DNA of 64,000 nucleotides, taken from contig NZ_AP025508.1 of NCBI RefSeq assembly GCF_024347615.1, forward strand, positions 3,162,001 through 3,226,000, in the 5' to 3' direction. The DNA is from Vibrio splendidus. Lineage in GTDB: Bacteria; Pseudomonadota; Gammaproteobacteria; Enterobacterales; Vibrionaceae. A program made the position numbers and the translations under genes. This document shows, piece by piece, positions 56,513 through 64,000 of this stretch. How positions within the stretch are numbered: the stretch's first letter is position 1; each line of letters begins with the position of its first letter. Below the pieces are notes generated by a model. That model searched no databases. It was given only the letters and a program-made list of their open reading frames with translations, and was not told the DNA's origin.

Positions 56513-59500
56513 ATGTTTAGATTCTATCGTAAGCAGAAGTTTAAGCGCCTTCAAAATACCCTAATGCTGGCATTTCTTGTCCTCAGTATTACCCCAGTGA
56601 CACTTATCGCGATATTTTTCCTCCAGTCGCACAGTCAGGATCTTCAGGAACAAAGTACTTCGCACCTTGTTTCGGTCCGTGATACTAAGCAACAGCAAAT
56701 TGTCGATTATCTACAAGCTCAAGAGTCCCAAGTCATGGGCTTTGTTCGCTCAGAACTTGCCAATGCCAGTGGCGGGCGATTCTATGGTTTAATCAATGCG
56801 TTCCAACGCTTAGGGTTAGATATTGACGAAGCGCGCAGTAATGCGCAGCAGCGTTACATTCAAGGCTCTGGCGATCAAATCAAGACATCGATTCTTCCAG
56901 AATCTAGTAGCTTTATTGGCAGCGAACGTTATCGACTGCTTCACAAGCGCTACCATAACTCATACCAAGAATTGCTTAAGCGTTCAGACTTTGATGACAT
57001 TCTATTAGTCGATATTAACGGTAACGTCGCTTACTCAATCTTTAAGCGTGATGATTACGGCACTAACTTGCTAACAGGTAAGTACAAAGATTCAAACCTA
57101 GGCGTTACCTTTCAACGCTTAGCAAAAGACGTAAAAGACAAACGTAAATCCAACGAGGACTATACACCGGTTATCGTTTCTGACTTTAAAGATGAGAACG
57201 GTAAGCAGACGGCTTGGTTAGGTGCGCCTATTGTTCAACAAGGCTACCTGCACAGTTACGCCATGTTTAGGCTGCCAATCAATGGGATTACTAAGCTGAT
57301 TGCGGATCTCAACAAGAGTTCAAATATTCAAACACTGCTTGTGGGTGATGATCACCTGCCACGCAGCCTCGCCCATTCGCAAGAGTCGATTAATTTAAGC
57401 TTAGACGTTGTCGATAAAGCATTGGCTGGCGAAACGGCCGTAGGTACGTTCAACAACACTCAAGATCAAGCAATCATCGCAGCATATACCCCAATTGAGC
57501 TGAAATACGCAACATGGGCTCTTGTCGTAGAGCTGCCAGAAAAAGAGGCGTTTGCCCGTATTCATCAGTTAGAAAAGATCTTCGTGATCGTGATGCTCAC
57601 AGCGATCATTCTTGTGTTTGTTGCATCGCATTATCTGTCCAATTTCATCACTTCTCCTCTCCTCAAGCTCACATGGGCTGCCGAGAAAGTCTCTGCAGGT
57701 GATCTTGATGAAACCATGATCAACACCGAACGCAAAGATGAAATAGGCCGACTCGCGGTTAGCTTCGAAAGAATGCAGCGATCGATCCGTGAAAAAATGC
57801 AGCTCATCAAGAGCCAAAACGGTGAGCTTGAGGACAACCTTAAGACCATTCAAAAGCAAAACGAAGAGTTGCAACTGGCGAACAAACTTAAAGATGAATT
57901 CTTAGCCACCACCTCACATGAATTGAGAACACCATTACATGGCATGGTTGGCATCGCTGAAGCGCTAATATCTGGTGCTAACGGCCCTATTCCTGCCAAC
58001 CAGAAGTACCAATTGGATATCATCATCAATAGTGGCCAGAGGTTGGCGACACTGGTTGATGACCTGCTTGATTATCACAAGATGCGCTATGGCAGCTTGG
58101 ATATTAAGAAGTCTGCTGTTGATTTATCTGCAGCCACCAGCTTAGTGCTTGAGTTATCTCATCACCTGTTAGGTAACAAGCCAATCCGCATCATTAACCA
58201 AGTGCCAAGTGATTTAGGTCTCGTTTCATCGGATCCTCAACGACTTGAGCAAGTGATGTATAACTTGGTTGGCAATGCTATCAAGTACACATCAGAAGGT
58301 AAGATTGTTATCTCAGCAAGCGTCATCGACGACAACATTCGAGTACAAGTTGTTGATACCGGCCAAGGTATACCTGCTGAATATCTTGAACACATCTTTG
58401 AGCCATTGATTCAAGCTGGCCAAGACGCAAGTAACTATCGCCAAGGTGCCGGCCTTGGGTTATCCATCAGTCGTCAGTTAATTGAGTTGATGGGTGGTTC
58501 ACTGTACGTAAGTAGCCAACCGATGCTTGGCACTACATTCAGCTTCACATTACCTTTAGCTACCCAAGAAGAACTGGATAGCTACAGTGAGTCAGGGAGC
58601 TACTCACACTTCCAAGCGCCGGATTTAATTGATAACACTCAGCAAGAAAACAGCGCTATCAGTGAAAACCCAGATGGCCCGTTATTGGTTATCGCCGATG
58701 ATGAGCCGGTGAACCTGCGCGTATTAGACAGCTTCTTGAAGCTAGAAGGTTATCGAGTTCGCACCGCCTGTGACGGCCCTGAGACCATTGAACTGATTGA
58801 AAAAGAGAAACCAGAGTTACTTCTGCTCGACATCATGATGCCAGGTATGAGCGGCTATCAGGTTTGTGAAGCACTGCGTAAGCAATACGATCATGCACAA
58901 TTGCCAATCATCATGCTAACGGCACTCAACCAAGCGGAAGACCGTGTTCGCGGTTTCGAAGCGGGTGCCAACGATTACTTGTCTAAACCGTTCAACAAAC
59001 AAGAACTGGCGGCGCGAATTACGGCTCACTTATCAGCAAGCAAAGCTGAGCAAAGGCGTCTTGAGAATGATCAATTGCAACTAGAGCTTAAACACAGGGC
59101 CATGGTTGAAGCTAACCTACTAGAAACTCAAGGGCGCTTGTTGGAGCAGTTGGAGTCAGCCCCTGAAGCCATCATCTGTATTCGTGATGACCAACGTATT
59201 CGCTTTGCCAACGAAGCGGCTGCTAAGCTGTTTAGACGTGGGCAAGAACAACTCAAGCGCTCAATGGCCGACGAGATCATCGCGCCTAAATACCTGAAGG
59301 TGGAACAAGCTCACTACTGTGGTGATATTGATATCTATATAGACGACACACGTCAGCGCATTCCAAGTGACATCCTTAAGCTACCTGAAGGTTCAGGGCT
59401 CGACACCATGTATATCTTCAATGTCGGTGGTGGCGTTAACTCAAACCGAGTCAATAACCTTGAAACAGCGGTTGAGGCACTTTCAAGCTACGCCTTTGAA

Positions 59501-59902
59501 GGTGACAAAGATAAGCTTCAACAACTGAAAGAGCTTGGCGGTGAATTTACTCGCCTTGCTGATAAGGCAACCGGTGAGGGTAAAAACAAGCAAGAGCTGA
59601 TGCGTGAAGTACTAGTCGATGTCATGACCAATGCCATTATCTACTGGGAGTCTGTTACTGGGGAGACCAAGTTTGCTTTCGCAGAAAAGAGTGGCTTATG
59701 GCGAGTCTACTTAGACCGCAGTACCCTACAAACTAGAACGCTAGACAAATACCTACGCGTAGAAACTCTACCGAAAACACCTCGCTGGCGAACGGTACTG
59801 AGCTCTATCGAATTCATACTTGAACACTGTAAAGAACAAACACCAGAAAGAACTCATATCGAGATGCTAAGGGATAAACTACAGAAACTACTGACCAGCT
59901 AA
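56513..59902 (+). CDS. chiS: Chitin utilisation sensor/regulator ChiS
   Basis: ChiS is the membrane regulator of chitin catabolism and of chitin-induced competence in Vibrio. At 1129 aa it equals the V. cholerae protein in length. It has a membrane segment at about 18-38, a periplasmic domain, a second membrane segment near 355-372, and HAMP (about 373-425). The kinase core has His469 (TTSHELRTPLHG), the N box NLVGNAIKY and GQGIPAEY, followed by a receiver domain with Asp773 (LLDIMMPGMSG). The region about 1020-1129 is where V. cholerae ChiS has its DNA-binding domain; ChiS is reported to activate the chb promoter directly. The binding protein CBP holds it inactive when no chitin oligosaccharide is present. 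Confidence 0.95.
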   Translation: MFRFYRKQKFKRLQNTLMLAFLVLSITPVTLIAIFFLQSHSQDLQEQSTSHLVSVRDTKQQQIVDYLQAQESQVMGFVRSELANASGGRFYGLINAFQRLGLDIDEARSNAQQRYIQGSGDQIKTSILPESSSFIGSERYRLLHKRYHNSYQELLKRSDFDDILLVDINGNVAYSIFKRDDYGTNLLTGKYKDSNLGVTFQRLAKDVKDKRKSNEDYTPVIVSDFKDENGKQTAWLGAPIVQQGYLHSYAMFRLPINGITKLIADLNKSSNIQTLLVGDDHLPRSLAHSQESINLSLDVVDKALAGETAVGTFNNTQDQAIIAAYTPIELKYATWALVVELPEKEAFARIHQLEKIFVIVMLTAIILVFVASHYLSNFITSPLLKLTWAAEKVSAGDLDETMINTERKDEIGRLAVSFERMQRSIREKMQLIKSQNGELEDNLKTIQKQNEELQLANKLKDEFLATTSHELRTPLHGMVGIAEALISGANGPIPANQKYQLDIIINSGQRLATLVDDLLDYHKMRYGSLDIKKSAVDLSAATSLVLELSHHLLGNKPIRIINQVPSDLGLVSSDPQRLEQVMYNLVGNAIKYTSEGKIVISASVIDDNIRVQVVDTGQGIPAEYLEHIFEPLIQAGQDASNYRQGAGLGLSISRQLIELMGGSLYVSSQPMLGTTFSFTLPLATQEELDSYSESGSYSHFQAPDLIDNTQQENSAISENPDGPLLVIADDEPVNLRVLDSFLKLEGYRVRTACDGPETIELIEKEKPELLLLDIMMPGMSGYQVCEALRKQYDHAQLPIIMLTALNQAEDRVRGFEAGANDYLSKPFNKQELAARITAHLSASKAEQRRLENDQLQLELKHRAMVEANLLETQGRLLEQLESAPEAIICIRDDQRIRFANEAAAKLFRRGQEQLKRSMADEIIAPKYLKVEQAHYCGDIDIYIDDTRQRIPSDILKLPEGSGLDTMYIFNVGGGVNSNRVNNLETAVEALSSYAFEGDKDKLQQLKELGGEFTRLADKATGEGKNKQELMREVLVDVMTNAIIYWESVTGETKFAFAEKSGLWRVYLDRSTLQTRTLDKYLRVETLPKTPRWRTVLSSIEFILEHCKEQTPERTHIEMLRDKLQKLLTS

Positions 59903-59936
59903 CCCTGAAGTAAGATCACGATACTGTAAATAATGG

Positions 59937-59961
59937 AGCCCACTTAGCGTGGGCTTTTTTG
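59937..59961 (+). terminator. chiS terminator
   Basis: AGCCCAC (59937-59943) pairs with GTGGGCT (59949-59955), followed by TTTTTTG. Confidence 0.87.
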
Positions 59962-60133
59962 TACGCCTAACAATCACAAAAAGTAGAATCCCAACGCTTG
60001 CAACGCACTTTTTTTACGTCTTTAAACAAGGAGCAATTCACGCCAATTACGCACAGTGCGTGCTCGTAACCGTCAGTACTTTTCGTTCTATTCTCAATCA
60101 TATCTGACCGTTATCTGACTCTTTGTTGCAGTT

Positions 60134-60149
60134 TGAGAAGCGAGTCACA
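60134..60149 (+). promoter_or_regulatory. Candidate CRP site 1 in the chb promoter region
   Basis: TGAGA-AGCGAG-TCACA matches 9 of 10 CRP core positions. It lies 550-565 bp upstream of the cbp start, far from the gene unless the leader is long. Confidence 0.5.
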
Positions 60150-60301
60150 ACAGAACGGCAGATTTAATTTTCTAGGGAAATTTAACGTAAAAGCGGCAAG
60201 TGACCAAGATCTACAATTACAAAACCCTAGCCTAAAGCTTTATAATAAAAAGCCCAGGTAGTTAGTGACCACTTACACCCAGCCGATACAGCAAAACCAA
60301 A

Positions 60302-60317
60302 TGCGAGTCACATCACC
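60302..60317 (+). promoter_or_regulatory. Candidate CRP site 2 in the chb promoter region
   Basis: TGCGA-GTCACA-TCACC matches 8 of 10 CRP core positions. It lies 43 bp before the ACGTT..TGACG direct repeat. Confidence 0.45.
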
Positions 60318-60359
60318 TTAACAATTGCGCACAAAAAACCACCAAAGCACCCCATTTTG

Positions 60360-60401
60360 ACGTTAATGACGTGGGATTGCTTGTTTTTAACGTTTTTGAC
60401 G
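60360..60401 (+). promoter_or_regulatory. Candidate ChiS-binding direct repeat
   Basis: ACGTTAATGACG (60360-60371) and ACGTTTTTGACG (60390-60401) agree at 10 of 12 positions and are exactly 30 bp apart, so they face the same side of the helix. In V. cholerae ChiS binds the chb promoter directly; assigning this repeat to it is an inference. Confidence 0.45.
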
Positions 60402-60450
60402 GGAAACGAGTTTGATTAATTCATCGATAAGGTGTTTTCTTACTCCTGCC

Positions 60451-60526
60451 AAAGGCCTACAGGCCACTCTTACCACTTCTCAGAATCAACGATGAATCTG
60501 GAGCAATGAAGAAGAGGTAGGCCTTT
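60451..60526 (+). other. Long-range stem in the presumed cbp leader
   Basis: AAAGGCCTAC (60451-60460) is perfectly complementary to GTAGGCCTTT (60517-60526), enclosing 56 nt. Inside, CTCTT and AAGAG can extend the pairing. There is no following T run. It may be a leader RNA structure, an operator or a small RNA target site. Confidence 0.5.
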
Positions 60527-60559
60527 AACTAGAGTGTGTATCTACTAAACAATTTAGCG

Positions 60560-60731
60560 ACAGATAACATTCAATCCATTAGTGAAATGAAAGCAAATAG
60601 TAAGGAACAGCTATGCTTGCCAATATAAAAAAAACAGCAATAGCAACAGATAACATTCAATCCATTAGTGAAATGAAAGCAAATAGTAAGGAACAGCTAT
60701 GCTTGCCAATATAAAAAAAACAGCAATAGCA
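60560..60731 (+). repeat. Perfect 86-bp tandem duplication covering the cbp start
   Basis: 60560-60645 is repeated exactly as 60646-60731. Each copy carries the ribosome site AAGGAACAG, the ATG and the first codons (MLANIKKTAIAT) of the chitin-oligosaccharide-binding-protein gene. Because 86 is not a multiple of three, the first copy is out of frame with the gene. Confidence 0.95.
60613..60714 (+). CDS. Decoy upstream ORF (33 aa) from the duplicated start
   Basis: The first-copy ATG reads MLANIKKTAIATDNIQSISE and on to a TAA at 60712-60714, giving 33 residues. It overlaps the real cbp ATG (60699) by 16 bases in another frame. It has the same ribosome site as the real gene, so it should be translated. 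It is a by-product of the duplication rather than a functional gene, though coupling to the real start is possible. Confidence 0.6.
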   Translation: MLANIKKTAIATDNIQSISEMKANSKEQLCLPI

Positions 60732-62381
60732 ACAGCAATTATTGCAACTGCTACAACAGGTTTTGCATCAGTAGCAACAGCTGCAGAACGCAGTGAGTTG
60801 ACTATTCACCCGAAAGAGTACACTACATTTGTACGTAACTTTAACCCGTACCTTGGTGCTACTAACCTACATACTACAACCGACTTCCTTTATGAGCCGC
60901 TAGTAGTATTCAACGAAATGCACGGTAACACTCCAGTGTTCCGTCTAGCTGAAAACTTCACAATGTCAGATGATCTGATGAGCGTAGTTTTCGACATTCG
61001 TAAGGGTGTTAAATGGTCGGACGGAGAAACTTTCTCTGCTGATGATGTTGTTTTTTCTTTCAACCTTGTAAAAGAGAAGCCAGAGCTTGACCAATCTGGT
61101 ATCAACTCTTGGGTAACTTCTGTAGAAAAACTGAACGACTACCAAGTTAAGTTCAGCCTAACAGAAGCTAACTCGAACGTACCTTACGAGATTGCTAAAG
61201 TACCTGTAGTACCTAAGCACATCTGGAAAGACGTGAAAGATCCATCAACGTTTACCAATGAGAACCCAGTAGGTTCTGGTCCGTTTACAGAAATCGATAC
61301 GTTTACAGCTCAACTATACATCCAGTGTGCTAACCCGAACTACTGGGATGCAGACAACCTAGATGTTGACTGTCTACGTGTTCCACAAATTGCGAACAAC
61401 GACCAGTTCCTAGGTAAAGTTGTAAACAGTGAAATGGACTGGACGTCTTCTTTCGTTCCAGATATCGATCGTACATACGCTGCAGCTAGCCCTAAACACC
61501 ACTACTGGTACCCGCCAGCAGGTACACAGGCATTCATCGTTAACTTCAAGCACCCTGATGCTGCGAAGCATGAAGCATTGAGCAACGTTGAATTCCGTCG
61601 TGCTTTCTCTATGGCTCTTGACCGTCAAACTATCATCGATATCGCATTCTACGGTGGCGGTACTGTGAACGATTTCGCATCGGGTCTTGGCTACGCATTT
61701 GAAGCTTGGTCTGATGAAAAAACTCATGACAAGTACAAAGGCTTCAACACTTACAACGCTGAAGGCGCGAAGAAGCTTCTTGCTGACGCTGGCTTCAAAG
61801 ATGTAAATAAAGATGGTTTTGTTGACACTCCATCAGGCAAGTCTTTCGAACTAATGATTCAATCTCCAAACGGCTGGACTGACTTCAACAACACAGTTCA
61901 ACTAGCGGTAGAACAGCTAAACGAAATCGGTATTAAAGCGAAAGCTCGTACACCTGACTTCTCTGTTTACAACCAAGCAATGCTTGAAGGTACATACGAC
62001 GTAGCATACACAAACTACTTCCACGGTGCGGATCCATACACGTACTGGAACAGTGCTTACAACTCATCACTTCAATCTGGTGATGGTATGCCTCGTTTCG
62101 CGATGCACTTCTACCAAAACGACAAGCTAGATGGTCTTCTAAACAGCTTCTACAAAACAGCTGACAAGAACGAGCAGCTAGATATTGCACACGGTATCCA
62201 GCAAATCATCGCTGCAGACCAAGTGACAATCCCAGTGATGTCTGGTGCTTACATGTACCAATACAACACGACTCGCTTCACTGGTTGGTGGAACGAAGAA
62301 AATCCAAAAGGCCGTCCAAACATTTGGGCTGGTATTCCAGAGCGTCTACTTCATGTACTGGACCTAAAACCAGTTAAATAA
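60699..62381 (+). CDS. cbp: Chitin-oligosaccharide-binding protein (ABC transporter, SBP family 5)
   Basis: The 560-aa precursor has a signal peptide (MLANIKKTAIATAIIATATT through ASVATAA) and a family 5 solute-binding domain, the fold used for oligopeptides and, in Vibrio, chitin oligosaccharides. Position directly after chiS and before two DppB/DppC-type permeases matches V. cholerae CBP (VC0620). CBP delivers (GlcNAc)n to the transporter and also inhibits ChiS in the periplasm when unliganded. Sequence alone cannot exclude a peptide substrate. The ATG is the second of two duplicated starts. Confidence 0.9.
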   Translation: MLANIKKTAIATAIIATATTGFASVATAAERSELTIHPKEYTTFVRNFNPYLGATNLHTTTDFLYEPLVVFNEMHGNTPVFRLAENFTMSDDLMSVVFDIRKGVKWSDGETFSADDVVFSFNLVKEKPELDQSGINSWVTSVEKLNDYQVKFSLTEANSNVPYEIAKVPVVPKHIWKDVKDPSTFTNENPVGSGPFTEIDTFTAQLYIQCANPNYWDADNLDVDCLRVPQIANNDQFLGKVVNSEMDWTSSFVPDIDRTYAAASPKHHYWYPPAGTQAFIVNFKHPDAAKHEALSNVEFRRAFSMALDRQTIIDIAFYGGGTVNDFASGLGYAFEAWSDEKTHDKYKGFNTYNAEGAKKLLADAGFKDVNKDGFVDTPSGKSFELMIQSPNGWTDFNNTVQLAVEQLNEIGIKAKARTPDFSVYNQAMLEGTYDVAYTNYFHGADPYTYWNSAYNSSLQSGDGMPRFAMHFYQNDKLDGLLNSFYKTADKNEQLDIAHGIQQIIAADQVTIPVMSGAYMYQYNTTRFTGWWNEENPKGRPNIWAGIPERLLHVLDLKPVK

Positions 62382-62398
62382 GTAATCGTTCAATCTTT

Positions 62399-62420
62399 GC
62401 GGCGTAACTTCTTACGCCGC
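62399..62420 (+). repeat. First hairpin between cbp and the permease genes
   Basis: GCGGCGTAA (62399-62407) pairs perfectly with TTACGCCGC (62412-62420) around CTTC, a stable tetraloop. No T run follows directly. Such hairpins often protect the 3' end of a binding-protein message. Confidence 0.7.
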
Positions 62421-62424
62421 TTAT

Positions 62425-62478
62425 AAAAATCCCCACACTATCAATTGAAAGTATGGCGCTAGTCGTCAGGGGATTTTT
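62425..62478 (+). terminator. Second hairpin between cbp and the permease genes
   Basis: AAAAATCCCC (62425-62434) pairs with GGGGATTTTT (62469-62478) around a 34-nt loop and ends in a T run. It resembles an intrinsic terminator that would allow partial read-through to the permeases. Confidence 0.55.
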
Positions 62479-62550
62479 CGTTCCAAATTTCGCTAGGAGC
62501 GACCTGAATCCAGAAACAGGGAAACAATCTGGGTGAGTAAGGTGTGAGTT

Positions 62551-63537
62551 ATGGGTTATTTTTTAAGACGTTTGTCATTTTATTTTGTCGCGCTATTAGT
62601 TGCAGCGACGTTAAACTTTATTATTCCAAGAGCAATGCCTGGTGACCCAGTTACCATGATGTTTGCGAACGCTTCTGTACAAGTTACTCCTGAGCGTATT
62701 GCGGCAATGAAAGAACTATTAGGCTTCGTTGATGGCGGCTTACTGGTTCAATACGGCGCATACATGAAGAACATTCTAAGCTGGGAGCTTGGTACATCAA
62801 TTCAATTCTACCCACTTTCAGTAAATACACTGTTAGGTGGCGCATTCGGTTGGTCGCTATTCTTAGCAGGCACTGCCGTTATTCTTTCTTTCTCGATTGG
62901 CTCAATCCTAGGTATTTTTGCAGCGTGGAAACGTGGCAGTAAATACGATGCCTTTGTTACTCCAGGGATGCTTATTCTACAAGCCGTTCCTCAAGTTGTT
63001 ATTGCCATGCTTGCGCTATTTACCTTCGCAATTGGTTTGAAGTGGTTCCCAACTGGCTACGCCTATACCGCTGGTACGATACCTGACTGGACAAGTTGGG
63101 CATTCATCAAAGACGTTGCTTACCACGCTTTCTTGCCTCTGGTATGTGCTTCGGTTGTTCAAATTGGTGGCTTCCTAGTAAACATGCGTAACAACATGAT
63201 CAACCTACTCGCAGAAGACTACATCACCATGGCGAAAGGCAAAGGCCTTAGCGAAAACCGAGTGGTATTCAATTACGCAGCTCGTAACGCGATGCTGCCA
63301 AGTGTGACGGCGCTTTCGATGTCTCTAGGTATGGCAATCGGCGGTCAGTTAATTATCGAAATCATCTTTAACTACCCAGGTCTTGGTAGCGTACTTTTCA
63401 ACGCAATTAACGCTCGTGACTACCAAGTATTGCAAGGCCAACTGCTTATCATGACGCTATTCATGCTGTTCTTTAACCTTGTTGCAGACATGCTTTACGT
63501 TGTTCTTGACCCTCGTCTTCGTAAGGGTGGTAAATAA
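62551..63537 (+). CDS. Chitin-oligosaccharide ABC transporter permease 1 (DppB-type)
   Basis: The 328-aa inner-membrane protein has six hydrophobic segments and the DppB/OppB N-terminus GYFLRRLSFYFVALLVAATLNF-type segment with the MPGDPV motif. The EAA-like coupling loop lies in EDYITMAKGKGLSENRV near residue 225. It forms the transport channel with the next permease. It begins 170 bp after cbp, behind two hairpins, and ends two bases before the next gene. It corresponds to V. cholerae VC0619. Confidence 0.9.
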   Translation: MGYFLRRLSFYFVALLVAATLNFIIPRAMPGDPVTMMFANASVQVTPERIAAMKELLGFVDGGLLVQYGAYMKNILSWELGTSIQFYPLSVNTLLGGAFGWSLFLAGTAVILSFSIGSILGIFAAWKRGSKYDAFVTPGMLILQAVPQVVIAMLALFTFAIGLKWFPTGYAYTAGTIPDWTSWAFIKDVAYHAFLPLVCASVVQIGGFLVNMRNNMINLLAEDYITMAKGKGLSENRVVFNYAARNAMLPSVTALSMSLGMAIGGQLIIEIIFNYPGLGSVLFNAINARDYQVLQGQLLIMTLFMLFFNLVADMLYVVLDPRLRKGGK

Positions 63538-63539
63538 TC

Positions 63540-64000
63540 ATGAAAGATATTCTAAAACTCATTTGGCGCAATCCGATGGCCCTAACCGGTGTCATCATCC
63601 TAAGTATTTTTATTCTTGGTGCTATTGCGGCTCCATTGATCACCAAACATGTACCAGACAAGCGTACAGGTAATCCACACGAGTACCCTGGCTTCGTCGT
63701 TAAGTCTGCACAAACGAACCCTGACGGCTGGGTTGCTCAAAACCTAGCAGACGACCGTCGCACACTTATCATGTCTAAGAAGGCGGACCATGTACTGGGG
63801 ACAACTCGTATGGGGCGTGACGTTTGGTCACAAGTGGTATACGGAGCACGTGTATCTCTGGCTGTAGGTTTTGGTGCGGGCCTTACCGTATGTTTACTCG
63901 CAACGGTTATCGGTGTTTCCGCGGGCTACTTTGGCGGCCGTGTCGATGACATCTTGACAGCCGCAATGAACATTATGCTGGTTATTCCTCAATACCCATT
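63540..64000 (+). CDS. Chitin-oligosaccharide ABC transporter permease 2 (DppC-type), cut by window edge
   Basis: The visible 153 codons begin MKDILKLIWRNPMALTGVII, a DppC/OppC N-terminal membrane segment, followed by a periplasmic insert with HVLGTTRMGRDVWSQVVYGARVS, which contains the family motif GTxxxGRD. The remaining membrane segments and the coupling loop lie beyond the right edge. The gene starts two bases after the previous stop, so the two permeases are co-translated. ATPase genes are expected next. Confidence 0.9.
   Translation, partial: MKDILKLIWRNPMALTGVIILSIFILGAIAAPLITKHVPDKRTGNPHEYPGFVVKSAQTNPDGWVAQNLADDRRTLIMSKKADHVLGTTRMGRDVWSQVVYGARVSLAVGFGAGLTVCLLATVIGVSAGYFGGRVDDILTAAMNIMLVIPQYP

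Noticed and set aside
60049..60061. Palindrome ACGCACAGTGCGT as a SlmA or other operator
   Set aside because: It is perfect but does not match the SlmA consensus well, and it lies about 640 bp from the cbp start; left unassigned.

Overview
The window reads as chromosome 1 of a marine Vibrio, probably a Splendidus-clade relative. The evidence is gene content and order: radA–PilZ protein–serB–ytjB–deoDBAC–nupC, then prfC–rimI–holD, ubiT/rocS/ubiUV, the pnp–rpsO–truB–rbfA–infB–nusA–rimP–tRNA(fMet)–tRNA(Leu)–secG–glmM–folP–ftsH–rlmE block, greA/ompU, dacB, tyrS, an RND pump, erpA/hemL, rsmC, chiS and the chitin-oligosaccharide ABC operon. Gene density is high. I see no prophage, integron, insertion sequence or CRISPR array. 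The species assignment is an inference.

Layout. 1–4.9 kb: radA (cut by the left edge), a two-domain PilZ c-di-GMP receptor, serB and ytjB. 5.1–12.4 kb: the nucleoside salvage block deoC-deoA-deoB-deoD (minus strand) with hairpins in three of its gaps, nupC with a perfect CRP core site, a TatD-family nuclease and an overlapping 53-codon DUF5363 gene. 12.4–20.6 kb: prfC, rimI-holD, then the anaerobic ubiquinone genes ubiT and ubiU-ubiV around the c-di-GMP enzyme gene rocS. 20.7–23.6 kb: a MATE pump with its MarR regulator and two copies of a 19-bp palindrome, then nlpI. 23.7–39.4 kb: the core translation/transcription/protein-quality block with two tRNAs. 39.5–44.5 kb: greA, ompU, dacB and a compact MgtE-like Mg2+ transporter with an elaborate leader. 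44.5–56.3 kb: tyrS, an M23 endopeptidase, an RND efflux pair, erpA, hemL, a 41-aa Cys-rich membrane peptide, a PerM-type permease and rsmC. 56.5–64 kb: chiS and the chitin-oligosaccharide import operon, running off the right edge.

How the genes work together. Four regulatory or metabolic modules stand out. (1) deoCABD plus nupC import and degrade nucleosides, and the nupC upstream region carries a consensus CRP site. (2) UbiU, UbiV and UbiT form the O2-independent ubiquinone pathway, with every iron–sulphur cysteine in place. (3) ChiS, a membrane regulator, and the binding protein CBP control uptake of chitin oligosaccharides. The promoter region has candidate CRP sites, a 30-bp-phased direct repeat that could be the ChiS site, and a long 5' leader. 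(4) The MgtE-like gene has a leader with a 14-aa Pro/acidic leader peptide, a hairpin that would be opened by translating that peptide, a terminator-like hairpin and an octanucleotide repeat tract.

The strongest leads for something undescribed are the MgtE-like leader (44.1–44.34 kb), a perfect 86-bp tandem duplication that copies the ribosome binding site and start of the chitin-binding-protein gene and so creates an out-of-frame decoy ORF (60.56–60.73 kb), and the paired MarR palindromes (22.09 and 22.56 kb).
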